64,000 bases of DNA from Cephalopachus bancanus. Its lineage: Eukaryota; Chordata; Mammalia; Primates; Tarsiidae. The notes under the pieces were generated by a model that saw nothing but the letters and a program-made list of their open reading frames with translations, was not told the DNA's origin and ran no database searches. Position numbers and translations under genes: made by a program. This document shows, piece by piece, positions 45,066 to 55,665 of this stretch (the stretch's first letter is position 1; each line of letters begins with the position of its first letter). The stretch lies in contig JAPVLO010000624.1 of assembly GCA_027257055.1 (NCBI GenBank), positions 589,272-653,271 on the forward strand. The letters run 5' to 3'.

Positions 45066-48000
45066 TAATTCCTAAACCTTTAAATGCTTTAATTAAAGAA
45101 AAATATATGAGGATCCAATCTGATTGTTCTAATTTCGTTAGACATTAAAGTTTAATGTTTTGCAACTTTGCCTGCCACCTCCTTCTTTTCCTGCCAAGAA
45201 TCTGCCTTTCTACTCATCCCCTACATATGTATGTTTGTACACAGACACGATTACACACACACATGTGCAGTGCATGTGCACACAGCATCCTATTTTGTGA
45301 CTTTTCATTAAACTCTTAACAAAATTGTATATAATGACATGCCACAGATTTTTTTGAAGATAATGAAGGACTAAATGAATGATTACTAAGCAACTTTCTT
45401 GAATCACTCATCCTAATACCTATTTTTATGAAGTTGCTAATAACATATTTTTAGTTCTGCATTATTCTTGTTGTGTTTTTGTTCTTCTCTTAGCTATAAT
45501 CACATCACGTCTTGTTCCTTGGTAATAGGAGTGGATTTCAGATAACCAGGCCCAAATCATCTCTAGTAGAAATAAAGAAAAGCACCATTGTTTCCATTTG
45601 TCTTTAAGAAAGAAATATCTAGCCAAAGACAAGACAAAGAGAAACCTTGTCTATTAGCAACTGAGGTAGAAGACTTAAAAAAAAATGGAACAAAAATTCC
45701 AAAGAGATTAAACAAAGAATCCTCTGAAAAGAAGGCAAGAGCATGTTTGCTTGAAACAAGAATTAATGATATTCCCTTGGCAGCTAGAATTTATACTTAA
45801 ATGATAGACACATAATTACTTATTTTCCTGTCTTTTCTGCTCATCTCTAAAATGAAAACTCCCTCATTTTATGTGAGTATCTGTCACAATTTCTTTTTAG
45901 TCAAAATTTATTTTGATTTTTATTTTATGCTGTGATACTTAGCTGTACTTCTAGAAGTTTGTGTTGGACAAATGAGGTGTTTTAGCAATAATGACAATAG
46001 CAAACGTAAAACCAAGCATATTTTATTCTCATATAAGCCTCAAATTATTATTTCATAATAAATATTTTTTCCCTCCACTCAATATCATCTTCATCTTTAG
46101 AGACATCAACAGAGAAGTCTTGGGATGTAGAGAAGAGAGGAAAAAAATTGCTTCTGGAATCTTCTCTTGAAGGAGATTTGCTTTCCTCAGTTTGAATTCA
46201 GAGCCCTTGATCTTCTGACATTCTTCTACAGAGAAGAGGCTGAGAGTTGTACTATTAAAACCAAAGACCAATCATTGACACACATAGGACTGCTTTGTAT
46301 GAAAGTATGAGTACAGATCCCTAAAGAACCCCGATTTAATCAGAGATGAGGCCTGTCTACCTCCTCAGTTTTTGGGTAAAGTCTTGCAAAGTTTTCAACT
46401 GCTGATTCTTGTGAGTTAATTTTACTCTCTCCATGAGAAAATTGAGTTAAACTGGAGTCATCCAAATTGAATGCCAATCAAGAAATCTCTAATCAGGAGG
46501 ATTTGGAATGTTTCGAACACAAAGAAATGATAAATGCTTGAAGTGATGGATATCCCAATTGCCTTGGCTTAATTATTATACATTGTGTGTATATCATTGT
46601 TTGTGTCAAAATATCACATGTAACTCATATGTGTAATTATTATGTATCAGTTAGAACATCTCAATTCTGTCTTCTCTTTTTTTCTCTACAGTAGAAAAAG
46701 CTGGAATTTAGCTTAGTTATTCCTTTCAATTGGTATTAGTTTTTAAAGTTAATTATATAAATAATTAAAATGTAAATGTGTGCCTTGGGATGATTCCTAT
46801 ATCACAGAGAGCAGATCATTTAGTAATTTTCAATAGGATCATTCACATTATAACTATGTTCAGTATAATAGCTATTAAAAATAAACTTAAAATTTACTTA
46901 GCAGTAGGAAAGTTCAGAATTATATGCTTATGTATTTTTTATCATAACATTTAATTGTATATTAAAAATGCATTATCTTTGACAGAAACAAAGTGAACTA
47001 TGGGGAACAAATACACCAGTGTGTTTTAGTTCTCTTAAACCAAATGGAATTTGTGAGTTAAAATTTGCTTTGCACCTCAGAGATTGCCTCGTGGTTGAAT
47101 GATTGACTAGTTTAGTGGGACTCAAGGTTGATCTTTTCCTGTGCAAAAGTAATCAGCTGCTATGATGCAGAAGTCTTCATAACATATTAGTATACATTAA
47201 CTTAAAGAGTTCAAAGAATATCCTCTGACTTAATGGTATAAAGTCCACAAAGCCACACATTTAGGTAAACTTCCCTGTGAGATCTGAGACACCATAGGTG
47301 TAACAAGCAGAGAGCAGAACACAATGTCTTCGTTGTAATTGGCCTTGAGTTTGCTCTTTGGTCTGGAAGGTACTTGGCAAAACAGAGGAGATTGTAGTTG
47401 GGATGTGGATGTGCATTGTACCCAGTGATAACCTCTGCAGCTTGGGTGCAGTGGGGGGAACAAGTTTCCAAAACAGAGTAATTTCATTTCTGGTTAGACA
47501 GGATTCTGAAGCTATCCATGTAGATTTTCAGTTACAATTAAGCAGTTGTCATGGTTAAGTAATTTACTAACTTGAATTAATTACTTAACTACTTGACAAA
47601 CTAATTAATTAACTACTTTGGAGAGGTAAATGTTAAAGAAATGAGTAGCAAAGGCATGTTTTGAGTATGTTCAAAAGACAAAACTGTTTCTTGAATTTGC
47701 CAACATCAAAAAGAACAAGCTCCTCACATGCCAGTAGGATGCCTTGAAAAAATAGTTTATTTTCAAGTGCAACAGTGTATGCTTTGTTCTATATCATAAT
47801 TTTGAAAATGTTCTATTATACAACTGGTTCTCTTATTAGTGGCCAAGAATGCATTAGATACTTGAATTGTGTGTTAAGTGACTCAAAGCTCAGTAAGTAT
47901 AAAAGTTGGGGTAACTATTATACTTTCCGTGGAGTCTCCTCCCAAATGTGAAACATGTTTCCAGGAAAGACTGTTCCAGCTCTTTAGGAACTGGGGAAGG

Positions 48001-50815
48001 AATAAAGGACACACCCATGTGATTCCATTACGAAAGTTTGGGAAGGAGAGTTCCTTTATCCATGTAAATCCAAGCTTGTGATTATGGCTATAATACCTCT
48101 CTCAAAAAGAATAAACATCATTAAGTGAAAATCTTTATCCTTTACCAGTATCTGCAGATATGAAAAAAAAGTATACTGAAAATCGACAGCTGAGGCAAAA
48201 CTTCTAAATGATGTCACTTAGCAGCAACAAATCGGCGTGTTCACTTATCATAATTCCTGGTAAGCTTTGATACTCTAGTGAGATCTTGATTCAGAATAAT
48301 TATTTATTCCTACCTAATAAATGAGTGAATACTGTTAGAGACCATGTTACAAAACTCCTGAGGAATACTGTTTCCCTGCAATAAAAAGAACACAGTGTAG
48401 AACTGTTGAATTATGCTGCTAAAGTAGTTTGTATTTTCTTTTCCCATTAAGCCTAGAAGTAAAGAGAGGGTACCCTCAGAGAATATCAACAATAATGATG
48501 GTTTCTTTCTGATACGTCAGAATTGTGGCAAGCACTAGTTTATTCCCTAAGTAATGCCATTTCTCCTTTTAGAGATGTATTTACCATGTTGGCCTCATAA
48601 CTTTCTCCTATTTGGGCCTCAGGGTCTCCTGCATTTCTCCAGATTAGAAGTGATGAGCTGTAGTTAACCAAAAATCCCAGTAGTAAAGGAATTTTGTTAA
48701 GGGCTGTGATCAAAACCTAGCTATCTCCTTCTTTACTTATTCTATATTCAGTGTCAGACTCTTGCTGCAAATCTTTGTTACTTTTATGATTAGATAGTTT
48801 TCTCAAGGGAGTTGGTCTTCCACAGAAAGAATTAAATGTGCATTAGCAAGTCTGACCCTTTAGGGTATGTTTACACTAACACTATTAGCTCTTGGATAAA
48901 ATCTGTAAGGCTCAGAGCAGGAATTAAGATTTCATGTATAGACCTCAATCTCTCAGGGCATTATAAATCGTTAAAACTGTCCTGGAGGCATGCTCAAGAG
49001 CTCTGGGATTCCTATTAATACTTTTTATGGGTGTGGTTTCGATGGAGATTCTTAATAAATGAGCTGTGATTTTTGAGTCAGGCAAAGTGTTTTTCACATG
49101 TGCGAAAGGCAGCTGCATAACAATGCTGGAGACTGTTTAGGCTTGTATTTATGCACTGTGGATTGGAATTGTTTTCTCTTTAAAAATCCGGCAGCTAGTA
49201 ATCTTTTGCTCTTATTTTTAAATAAATATTTAAAATATAATTTATTCATAAATGTTTTTCCAACAAGAAACTTTAAAAACAACTTATTCGGAATGTCAAT
49301 TTTTTTCTGAGAATCTCATCCAAAAGTTTATGAGAAAAATTTCATTTCTTTGAACAACATTAAATTATATTTTCCTTCTATTGGGAGATAGACAGAACAA
49401 CTGTATGCTTGTCAAACCTCCAAATATTTCTATTAAATTTATAACAAATTAAAATGTCCTTGAGAGGGAGAAACCAAAGAATGGTAGAAGTCAGGCAATA
49501 GATGATGTAACAGGGATATATCAATAAAATTTATAGAGAGACAAATATGAATTTTAATACCCACCCTCATACATTGTAAGTTTTTGAAGTACTGTTGGTG
49601 AAATTGTAATCCTTTTTCCTATGTGTTGGTGTCATGAAATTCTTCTACTCCCCACTCCCATCTCACAATATGGTTTAAACAGGGTCATCAGTCAAACCCT
49701 GAGGATAAGTCTGTGTTTATCATGAGTAAACTCATGAAGGTCAATGAATGTCCATTACCCATATGAGCTGCTCTTTCAGATATGTGCATTTGAGAACAGA
49801 GTAATAGTTTTTGTGAAACCCACTTGAACCTCCAGAGCTGGTGTAAAGATAATTTTAAAGTGAAATGTTTGAGCTAAATAAGATGCAGAAAAATATCATA
49901 TTTAAACTTCTTTTATTGGACACGTTAGAAGAAGGCAAGTTTTCTTTCAGAGAGTTTTTTCATATAAAGCAGTGGATCATAACACAGGGAAACTGCATAG
50001 GATGATTCTTCTTGATAGAAATTCCAGTGAACTATACTTTTTTGTGGAGTTACGAAAGATTGTATATTTCCATATCTGTTTATTTGTTCCATATCTGTGA
50101 CACTATTAAAAGCCAAAAGAATGGCTCATTGTTCATATTGTAGAGTTAGAGGAAATTTATTCAATATTTCAGTATATAATATTTGTCTCATGTACACGAA
50201 GCCTTAATTATGCCTGATGCTTTAGGGCACTGTTTTTGTATTAACAAGGTTAACATTAGCTTGTTTCAGAACATTGCTGTGATGCATACAGGTTACTAAA
50301 CCAAGGTAAGGAATGTTTAGCTCATTCTCTCTTATATCCAAACAAAACAAAATGTAAAGACCCAGTTTATGTCTGAAAGCTGATCACATATCAGCTATGG
50401 ATAGGAATATAGTAAGTTAGGTGAAAAGGAATAAAGAACATAGCTCCTCAAAATAAATCCCAAAAGTACCATAATTGACCGATGACTGATGGTACCAAAA
50501 GGTGTTTAAAAAAAAAAAAGAACAAGCAAACATTAAAAAGACAGTTTAGAGAACAAGAACAAGAGGAATCAAAACTTCAAGATCAAAGTTGATGCAGAGG
50601 GTACAGGTGTTGGGAAAACCAGGAAGATAAGTGTTTTTATCATCTTTAGATTGAGTTAACCTAGATAATTCCTCCTGGAGTAGCAGCTAATTTTTTTTTT
50701 TACATTTTATTTCCTTAAAATATTTCCACTCCAAGTTTTTATGGGGGATTATGTGGTCTTTCTCTAGTAGACACAGGGATGAATCTGATGCCTATATAAA
50801 CTAATATATATTACA
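45066..50815. other. Largely unrecognised, 5.7 kb
   Basis: I find no identified repeat, RNA gene or exon. The frame 45588-45800 is a 70-codon lysine-rich open frame with no recognised family; minus frames 47211-47471 and 47230-47487 overlap each other and look like chance. AATTAATTA-type text at 47570-47615 is simple sequence. This is the largest stretch of unexplained sequence in the window. Confidence 0.4.
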
Positions 50816-50818
50816 CAC

Positions 50819-50859
<41 letters not shown>

Positions 50860-50870
50860 ACACACATATA
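50815..50870. repeat. (CA)n microsatellite
   Basis: About 25 CA units with one TA interruption run directly to the end of the mariner-type element at 50873. Confidence 0.95.
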
Positions 50871-50872
50871 CA

Positions 50873-51101
50873 GGGGGTACCAAAAAATGTATACACATTT
50901 TAAGAGATGTTATCTATGTATTACTTTTTGAAGTTGAACTAAATTATGGTAGCAACGTGTAGTGTGACATTCACTCAACTGTGCTTCTGCCATTTTCTTT
51001 GACTGTCTTGCCTATCATATGGTGACACTAGCTTTCATTTGATTAGCACTATCTTTTGTGCCAATGTTGTACTTAAAATGTATATACATTTTTTTGGCAC
51101 C

Positions 51102-51103
<2 letters not shown>
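50873..51103. mobile_element. Short mariner-type element with terminal inverted repeats (MITE)
   Basis: A 231-bp segment with about 32-bp terminal inverted repeats. The left end has GGGGGTACCAAAAAATGTAT and ATACACATTTTAAG; the right end, reversed, has GGGGTGCCAAAAAAATGTAT and ATACATTTTAAG. There is no coding capacity. The ends are not those of the human MADE1/Hsmar elements as I know them. The interior has no open frame and looks like an internally deleted derivative of an autonomous element. It is flanked by CA repeats on the left and TG repeats on the right. Confidence 0.85.

Positions 51104-51160
<57 letters not shown>
51104..51160. repeat. (TG)n microsatellite
   Basis: About 28 TG units directly follow the right terminal repeat. 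With the CA run on the left, the whole block is a larger imperfect palindrome. Confidence 0.95.
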
Positions 51161-51161
<1 letters not shown>

Positions 51162-51710
51162 TAAATACCAGAATTTATTTATAAAAATTGTGTATTCATT
51201 CTTACATGTTTGAACTTCAGCCGCCTTCAAAGAATTTTCCATTTAATGCAATATACCTATTGAGATGTTTTTTCCAATGCTCAAAACAGTTTTTGAACTC
51301 CTCAGTTTTGATGCCTTAAAAGTGGTTTCTGCCTTTTTTTGGTTCACCTTTTCCATATTGGAAAAACGTTTCCCTTTGAGGACTTTTTTCATCCAAGTAA
51401 AAAAAAAAGTTGGTCAGGGTGAGATCAGGTTAATAGGGAGGGTGGTGCATGGGCCGCATGCCATTTTTGGTCAAAAACTGCTGAGCACAGCGCAGTGTGG
51501 GCAGGTGCGGTCCTATGTAAATCACCCATCATCCAAAAAAAAAAAATTCACTGAAACCAAAAACAGTCTCTCACAGCAATGCTAGCTGGTACACTGATGC
51601 CAATGGTTCCTAGAACAGTTACCTAGCAGGGGGTCCCTGTACTACAGGGGGCATACCCTTCAAAAAAAGATCGATAATTCCAGGGATTTTTTGGGGTCCC
51701 CTCATTTATA
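51161..51710 (-). pseudogene. Mariner transposase, C-terminal part, broken
   Basis: Reading the minus strand gives, in scattered frames, a C-terminal mariner signature. A QQFLTKNGMRPMHHPPY-like stretch near 51490-51430 is followed by a PDL motif, as in the HPPYSPDLAPCD region of mariners. The frame ends HLNRYIALNGKFFEGG (near 51275-51228) before a stop, close to the usual C-terminus. Frameshifts and A/T runs (51399-51408, 51535-51546) break it, and the residue at the third catalytic D position looks substituted by N. Transposase of this family cuts and pastes at TA. No N-terminal DNA-binding region is visible here. Confidence 0.8.
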
Positions 51711-51839
51711 GTCAACCAAAATAACAAACAAGAAGAGACCATCTTTTAAAAGTTATATATATTCAGGAGTGAGGCATTACAATGGGACTATGTGCACTAT
51801 AGCAAACTTTGTGAATATTCAGAGTGGTAAAGGAAGACA
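51711..51839. other. Short unrecognised spacer
   Basis: No feature is recognised between the mariner fragment and the retroviral LTR-like segment. Confidence 0.4.
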
Positions 51840-52190
51840 AAAACTTTAAAGGAGAATTGCATACTTGTAAAATAATTATCTTTAGCTACAAGGATCAATA
51901 ACAAGAGTGACGTAAGTCTGGGTCTGGACAGGCAGTTGCTGGGCAGATGTCATCTTGAAAATTTTTTTGTGTGTATACAGTTGTAATGGCCTTTGTGCGA
52001 GGTTGTGGTTTTTGCAGTCTTTTGTAATAAATCTTGTTATCAGGCATTCGGTCATAAGAAACTTCCCTTCATGGTCTTCCTTGCCCCTATTTGTCATAAG
52101 TGACTCCATTTTGATCCTGACAACGTTCACATTTCCCACTTTTGATCAAATTATTTCTCCAAAAGCATCACTGATAAATCATCCTGTACT
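51840..52190 (-). mobile_element. Retroviral LTR-like segment
   Basis: On the minus strand the segment reads AAAATGGAGTCACTTATGAC, AGTTTCTTATGACCG, AACAAGATTTATTACAAAAG, CTGCAAAAACCACAACC and TGTTATTGATCCTTG. This arrangement resembles class I endogenous retrovirus LTRs that I know, but I cannot name the family. Its orientation agrees with an env-like remnant upstream of it at 52330-53090. Ends are not defined. Confidence 0.4.
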
Positions 52191-52329
52191 TAGGTTTTGA
52201 TTATCTCTTGGTACTAGTATGAACCTGTCTGAGTTTGCTGGTCTGGTCCATTGGAGGGAGTGAATAGCAGTTAGGAGTTAGTGTCAAAACCCTTTTAGAC
52301 GCGTTTAAGCAACAACTGAGGTTGAGAAA

Positions 52330-53090
52330 GAGTGACTCTCAGGCTGTCTACCTAGAGACCATTATTAGGTTCCATTTTGTCTTTTGGCCATCATCTGAAA
52401 GCACTGTGCCAATGTTATTCTGTTAGGAGTTGTATTTCTGCAGAAATTTGACACATAACTAATATAAAATTTAAAACAAAAATGCAAAGTAAAACTAATG
52501 TAATATAACAACCCCAGATTGCATACTGATTTTTAAGCTATGAACCTAGGCTTAAAGGCAAACAATTGAATAAGTCAAATGACCTTAAGGGATAAGATGA
52601 GACCTGTTGCAATCATGTGACCTATTTTCTTACTTTGTGTATATGGGTCTCAAATTTTCCAGAAGAATTTCTCCAGGTATCACAGGTAGTACTAGCAATA
52701 GCACAGTCATTTCCTTATTTTAGTCTAGAGCAATTCTACCATCTGGTAACCCATGACTGAATTGAATTAAAGCAGAGAGTTGGCAACAGTAGTATTAAGA
52801 CAGTCGCCAAAATCACCCAATAGGTGAACTAAAGTATCTCTTAAGTCATTTTCTGGCAAGTAACTAACAGAAGCTACCGTTTGCAAATTTTCAATTACAC
52901 CATTATCCTGCCATGAAAAAAGTAGTATTATGAGAAGTAAGAGTCTCATGATACAGAGTCTTGTTGCACATCTTGGAGAAAGTTGCCCACCACATGAAGT
53001 CATCAGCTTCTTGTCCGGGTTTGCAGTCTGAATCTCTCTGGTTATGGCACTGAGCAATGGTGAACTTTTTTGTAGCCCATACATAAGACT
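52330..53090 (-). pseudogene. Possible degraded retroviral env region
   Basis: The 105-codon minus frame at 53084-52767 contains a hydrophobic, leucine-rich segment (MRLLLLIILLFSW) that could be a signal or membrane segment. The sequence lies directly upstream of the LTR-like segment, as env would. No conserved env motif is complete. Many stops follow. It is given as a possibility and not as a proven viral gene. Confidence 0.3.
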
Positions 53091-53292
53091 TGTTCCCTGA
53101 AGCTAATTTAGTTTCAGCTTATAGTTCTATAGTACTAGGGCAATTTTTGTTTTTAATAATTCCATGGGAAAAAGTTGAATTGATGGAAACTGGAAGAATT
53201 TTTAATTTAGTCTAGTCTGCAGGTAGATTAAAGGAACTTAAAAACAATACACAGAAGTACAATCTAATACTAGGTGTATTTTAGTTTTTCTT
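53091..53292. other. Short unrecognised stretch
   Basis: Could be a continuation of the retroviral remnant; nothing specific is seen. Confidence 0.3.
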
Positions 53293-53308
53293 TTAGAAAT
53301 AACTTTTT

Positions 53309-53598
53309 TTTTTTTTTTGAGTTGGTGTTTCACTCCATCACCCAGACTGGAGTGCAGTGGCACGCTCCTAGCCACTGCAGCCTCGACCTGTTGGGCTCCG
53401 GCGATCCTTCTGCCTCAGCGTTCTAAGTAGCCAGAACTACAGGCATACGCTACCTCACCCAGCTGATTTTGGATTTATTGTAGAGATAAGTTCTCCCCAA
53501 GTTGCCCAGGTGGGTCTCAAACCCGCGGGCTCAGGCAATCCACTCGCCTCGGCCTCCCAAACCACTGGGATTACAGGCTGAGCCACCGAGCCTGGCCA
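53309..53598 (-). mobile_element. Dimeric Alu, reverse
   Basis: A T run followed by a reversed Alu ending GAGCCACCGAGCCTGGCC. The duplication TTAGAAATAACTTTTT / TTAGAAACAACTTTTT occurs at 53293-53308 and 53599-53614 (15 of 16). The linker GATTTATTGTAGAG in reverse marks the lineage-specific group. Confidence 0.94.
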
Positions 53599-53614
53599 TT
53601 AGAAACAACTTTTT

Positions 53615-54629
53615 ATCTCTGCTTTGAACACTTAAGAATTCAGACTTAGAAACCTTTTGAGGCTTGGAGGTTTAACCAGGAAAGACTTTAGATTTTACCT
53701 ACAATTTTAAGATTCTTGGACCTAACAGGACGTGACAGTTTTTACTCACTCACTGTAAGGCTGGAAACCCTCCAAGCCAGGGATTCTATGAATGTTCTCA
53801 AATATGATATTCCAGTCAAAGCTGTGGTAATATAACCAGCATTTTTGTATCCTATTGAATTTACCGAACAGAATCCTTTTGAACTTATACAAATAACCAT
53901 ATTTCCATCAGAATAGTCACAAATAGTTTCTGAATTTTGGAGGATCAAGTAAAGAGAATAAGCAAATGTTTCCACCATTTCCACAAAAGTATACTTTACC
54001 AAATTGCTATGAATTATAGATAGCTTAAAACAGAAATTGTCCTTAAATTTGGAAAACAAAACATTTAAGTAAAGAATCAGCAATGTTTCGAATGGAACTC
54101 ATAAAAACATTGTCTTCATCAATAACTTAATCTCATGTAGTTAATTTTTGTTCTGCTTGATTTTAATCAGCAGTTTCATGAATCCATCTGATTATTAGAG
54201 TTCTAGAAAATTTGTATTTAGTTCACTGATTTTAAAGCTATTGGAAACCTGTCTTATAAAAGTAGTTGTTAGTCTCAAAATATGGAAGATACTATCAGCT
54301 TTCTGACAATCCCTTTCTCCTCTCAAGGAATGTGAAAATGATGAGAAATGAAGGCACGTTGGAATATTGGTCTCTTGTGCTTTCTGTGTTGGTGTCTTCT
54401 GCAGTGTTGCTCTCTTGGCTATTGGCAGGATATTTTCTGTCAGCATTGTCAAAATTATAGTCTCTGCACATCCTAATTGCAGCTGAGAGAATTGACTACC
54501 ACATGTATAAGAATAGAGTAAAATTTGTGTTATTTATATCAAGCCAAGCAAAAATTTAAATGTCATTAAGTGTTGATCCATATGGTAGTGATATAGTAAG
54601 GAAGACTGGGAAAAATTGTGAAAAATGTA
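53615..54629. other. Unrecognised sequence; possibly more retroviral debris
   Basis: Minus frames 53742-54083 (113 codons) and 54195-54452 (85 codons) are the longest here. Neither shows a motif I can name. They lie on the same strand as the LTR-like and env-like remnants, which makes retroviral origin possible but unproven. Confidence 0.3.
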
Positions 54630-54800
54630 TTAGACCCGGGGGTGAAAAGACCCAAGCTTAAGTCCACGCTGTTTATTATTAGTTTGTGCTCTCAGGTAAA
54701 TCGCTATAACTCTCAGGGCCTCCGTTTCCTTGTGTGTAAACACAGAGGCCTGGACTTGAAAGGCCCCATGCTCAATGATTATACATTGCTGAAGTGTGCT
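54630..54800 (+). repeat. MIR SINE fragment
   Basis: The order CAGGTAAATCGCTATAAC, TCAGGGCCTCCGTTTCC and TTGTGTGTAAACA matches the MIR core (…CAAGTCACTTAACCTCTCTG, CTCAGTTTCC, TCATCTGTAAA). It is well diverged. Confidence 0.65.
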
Positions 54801-54895
54801 ATATACTACCTGAATTTGCAATCCCAAAAAGATTTGTTTTCCATAAAATAAGTAGAATTGAGATGACATAAACACACTACAGAACAGGAAATCTT

Positions 54896-55214
54896 TTTTT
54901 TGTTGTTTTTTGGTTTTTTTTGTTTTGGTTTTTGAGTTGGAGTCTCATTCTGTCGCCCAGACTGGAGTGTAGTGGCCACTCCCGGCCACCGCAGCCTCGA
55001 CCTGCTGGCCTCCGCCGATCCTTCCGCCTCAGCCTTCCAAGTAGCTGGAACTACAGGCGTGTGCTACCACGCCCGGCTAATTTTTTTTTTTTTTTAATTG
55101 TAGCGAGGTCTTGCCAAGTTGCCCAGGCAGGTCTTGAACCCATGGGCTCAGGCAATCCACTCACCTCAGCCTCCCAAAGGCGCAGGATTACAGGCTGAGC
55201 CACCGAGCCCGGCT
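54896..55214 (-). mobile_element. Dimeric Alu, reverse, with interrupted T/G tail
   Basis: The tail is a TTTTTTTGTTGTTTTTTGG-type mix (54896-54925). The Alu body ends GCCACCGAGCCCGGCT. The duplication AGGAAATCTT lies at 54886-54895 and 55215-55224. It belongs to the lineage-specific group. Confidence 0.94.
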
Positions 55215-55224
55215 AGGAAATCTT

Positions 55225-55504
55225 ATAAAATAATTTCCCAACAATTTTCTGGTATTGCTGTTATGGATTGAGGAAAAATAAAACTCTCCCTAGTTGATTT
55301 CTTCATTTCATGAGGACTAGGCAAAAAAATGTGATTTCTTTAAAACCTATATACCAAAACTTTTCCAGGTTCAGCACAATGCTATTAAGACTGAGTGTAT
55401 TATTGCTGTTTAAAATAATTATGGATTTGGAAGAAAAAAAAATTGAAATGACAAAGTAGGAGTAAATTATTAGCCTTACATACTTGGAAAAATAAAAGTG
55501 AGAC
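55225..55504. other. Unique spacer
   Basis: No feature is recognised. Confidence 0.45.
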
Positions 55505-55665
55505 AGGCCAGTTGTGGTGGCACACGCCTGTCATCCCAGCAACTTGGAGGCCAAGGCGAGAGAACCACTTGAGCCCAGAACAGAAGTTCAAGGCTACAGT
55601 GAACTATGATCTTGCCACTGCATTCCTATCTGGGTGACAAAGATGCTGTCTTAAAAAAAATAAAA
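55505..55665 (+). mobile_element. Single Alu-type monomer
   Basis: GGCCAGTTGTGGTGGCACACGCC begins a single 7SL-like arm that ends GATGCTGTCTTAAAAAAAATAAAATAAA. Only one arm is present and its right-arm-type TACAGTGAACTATGATCTTGCC segment suggests a free right monomer (FRAM-like) or a half of an old Alu. Confidence 0.75.

Noticed and set aside
50873..51103. Assignment of the short element to MADE1/Hsmar1
   Set aside because: The terminal repeats (GGGGTGCCAAAAAAATGTAT) do not match the MADE1 ends known from human (TTAGGTTGGTGCAAAAG-type).
51015..51242. Open frame with a long His-Thr repeat on the minus strand
   Set aside because: The repeat is the translated TG/CA microsatellite, and the frame runs through a MITE end. 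It is not a gene.
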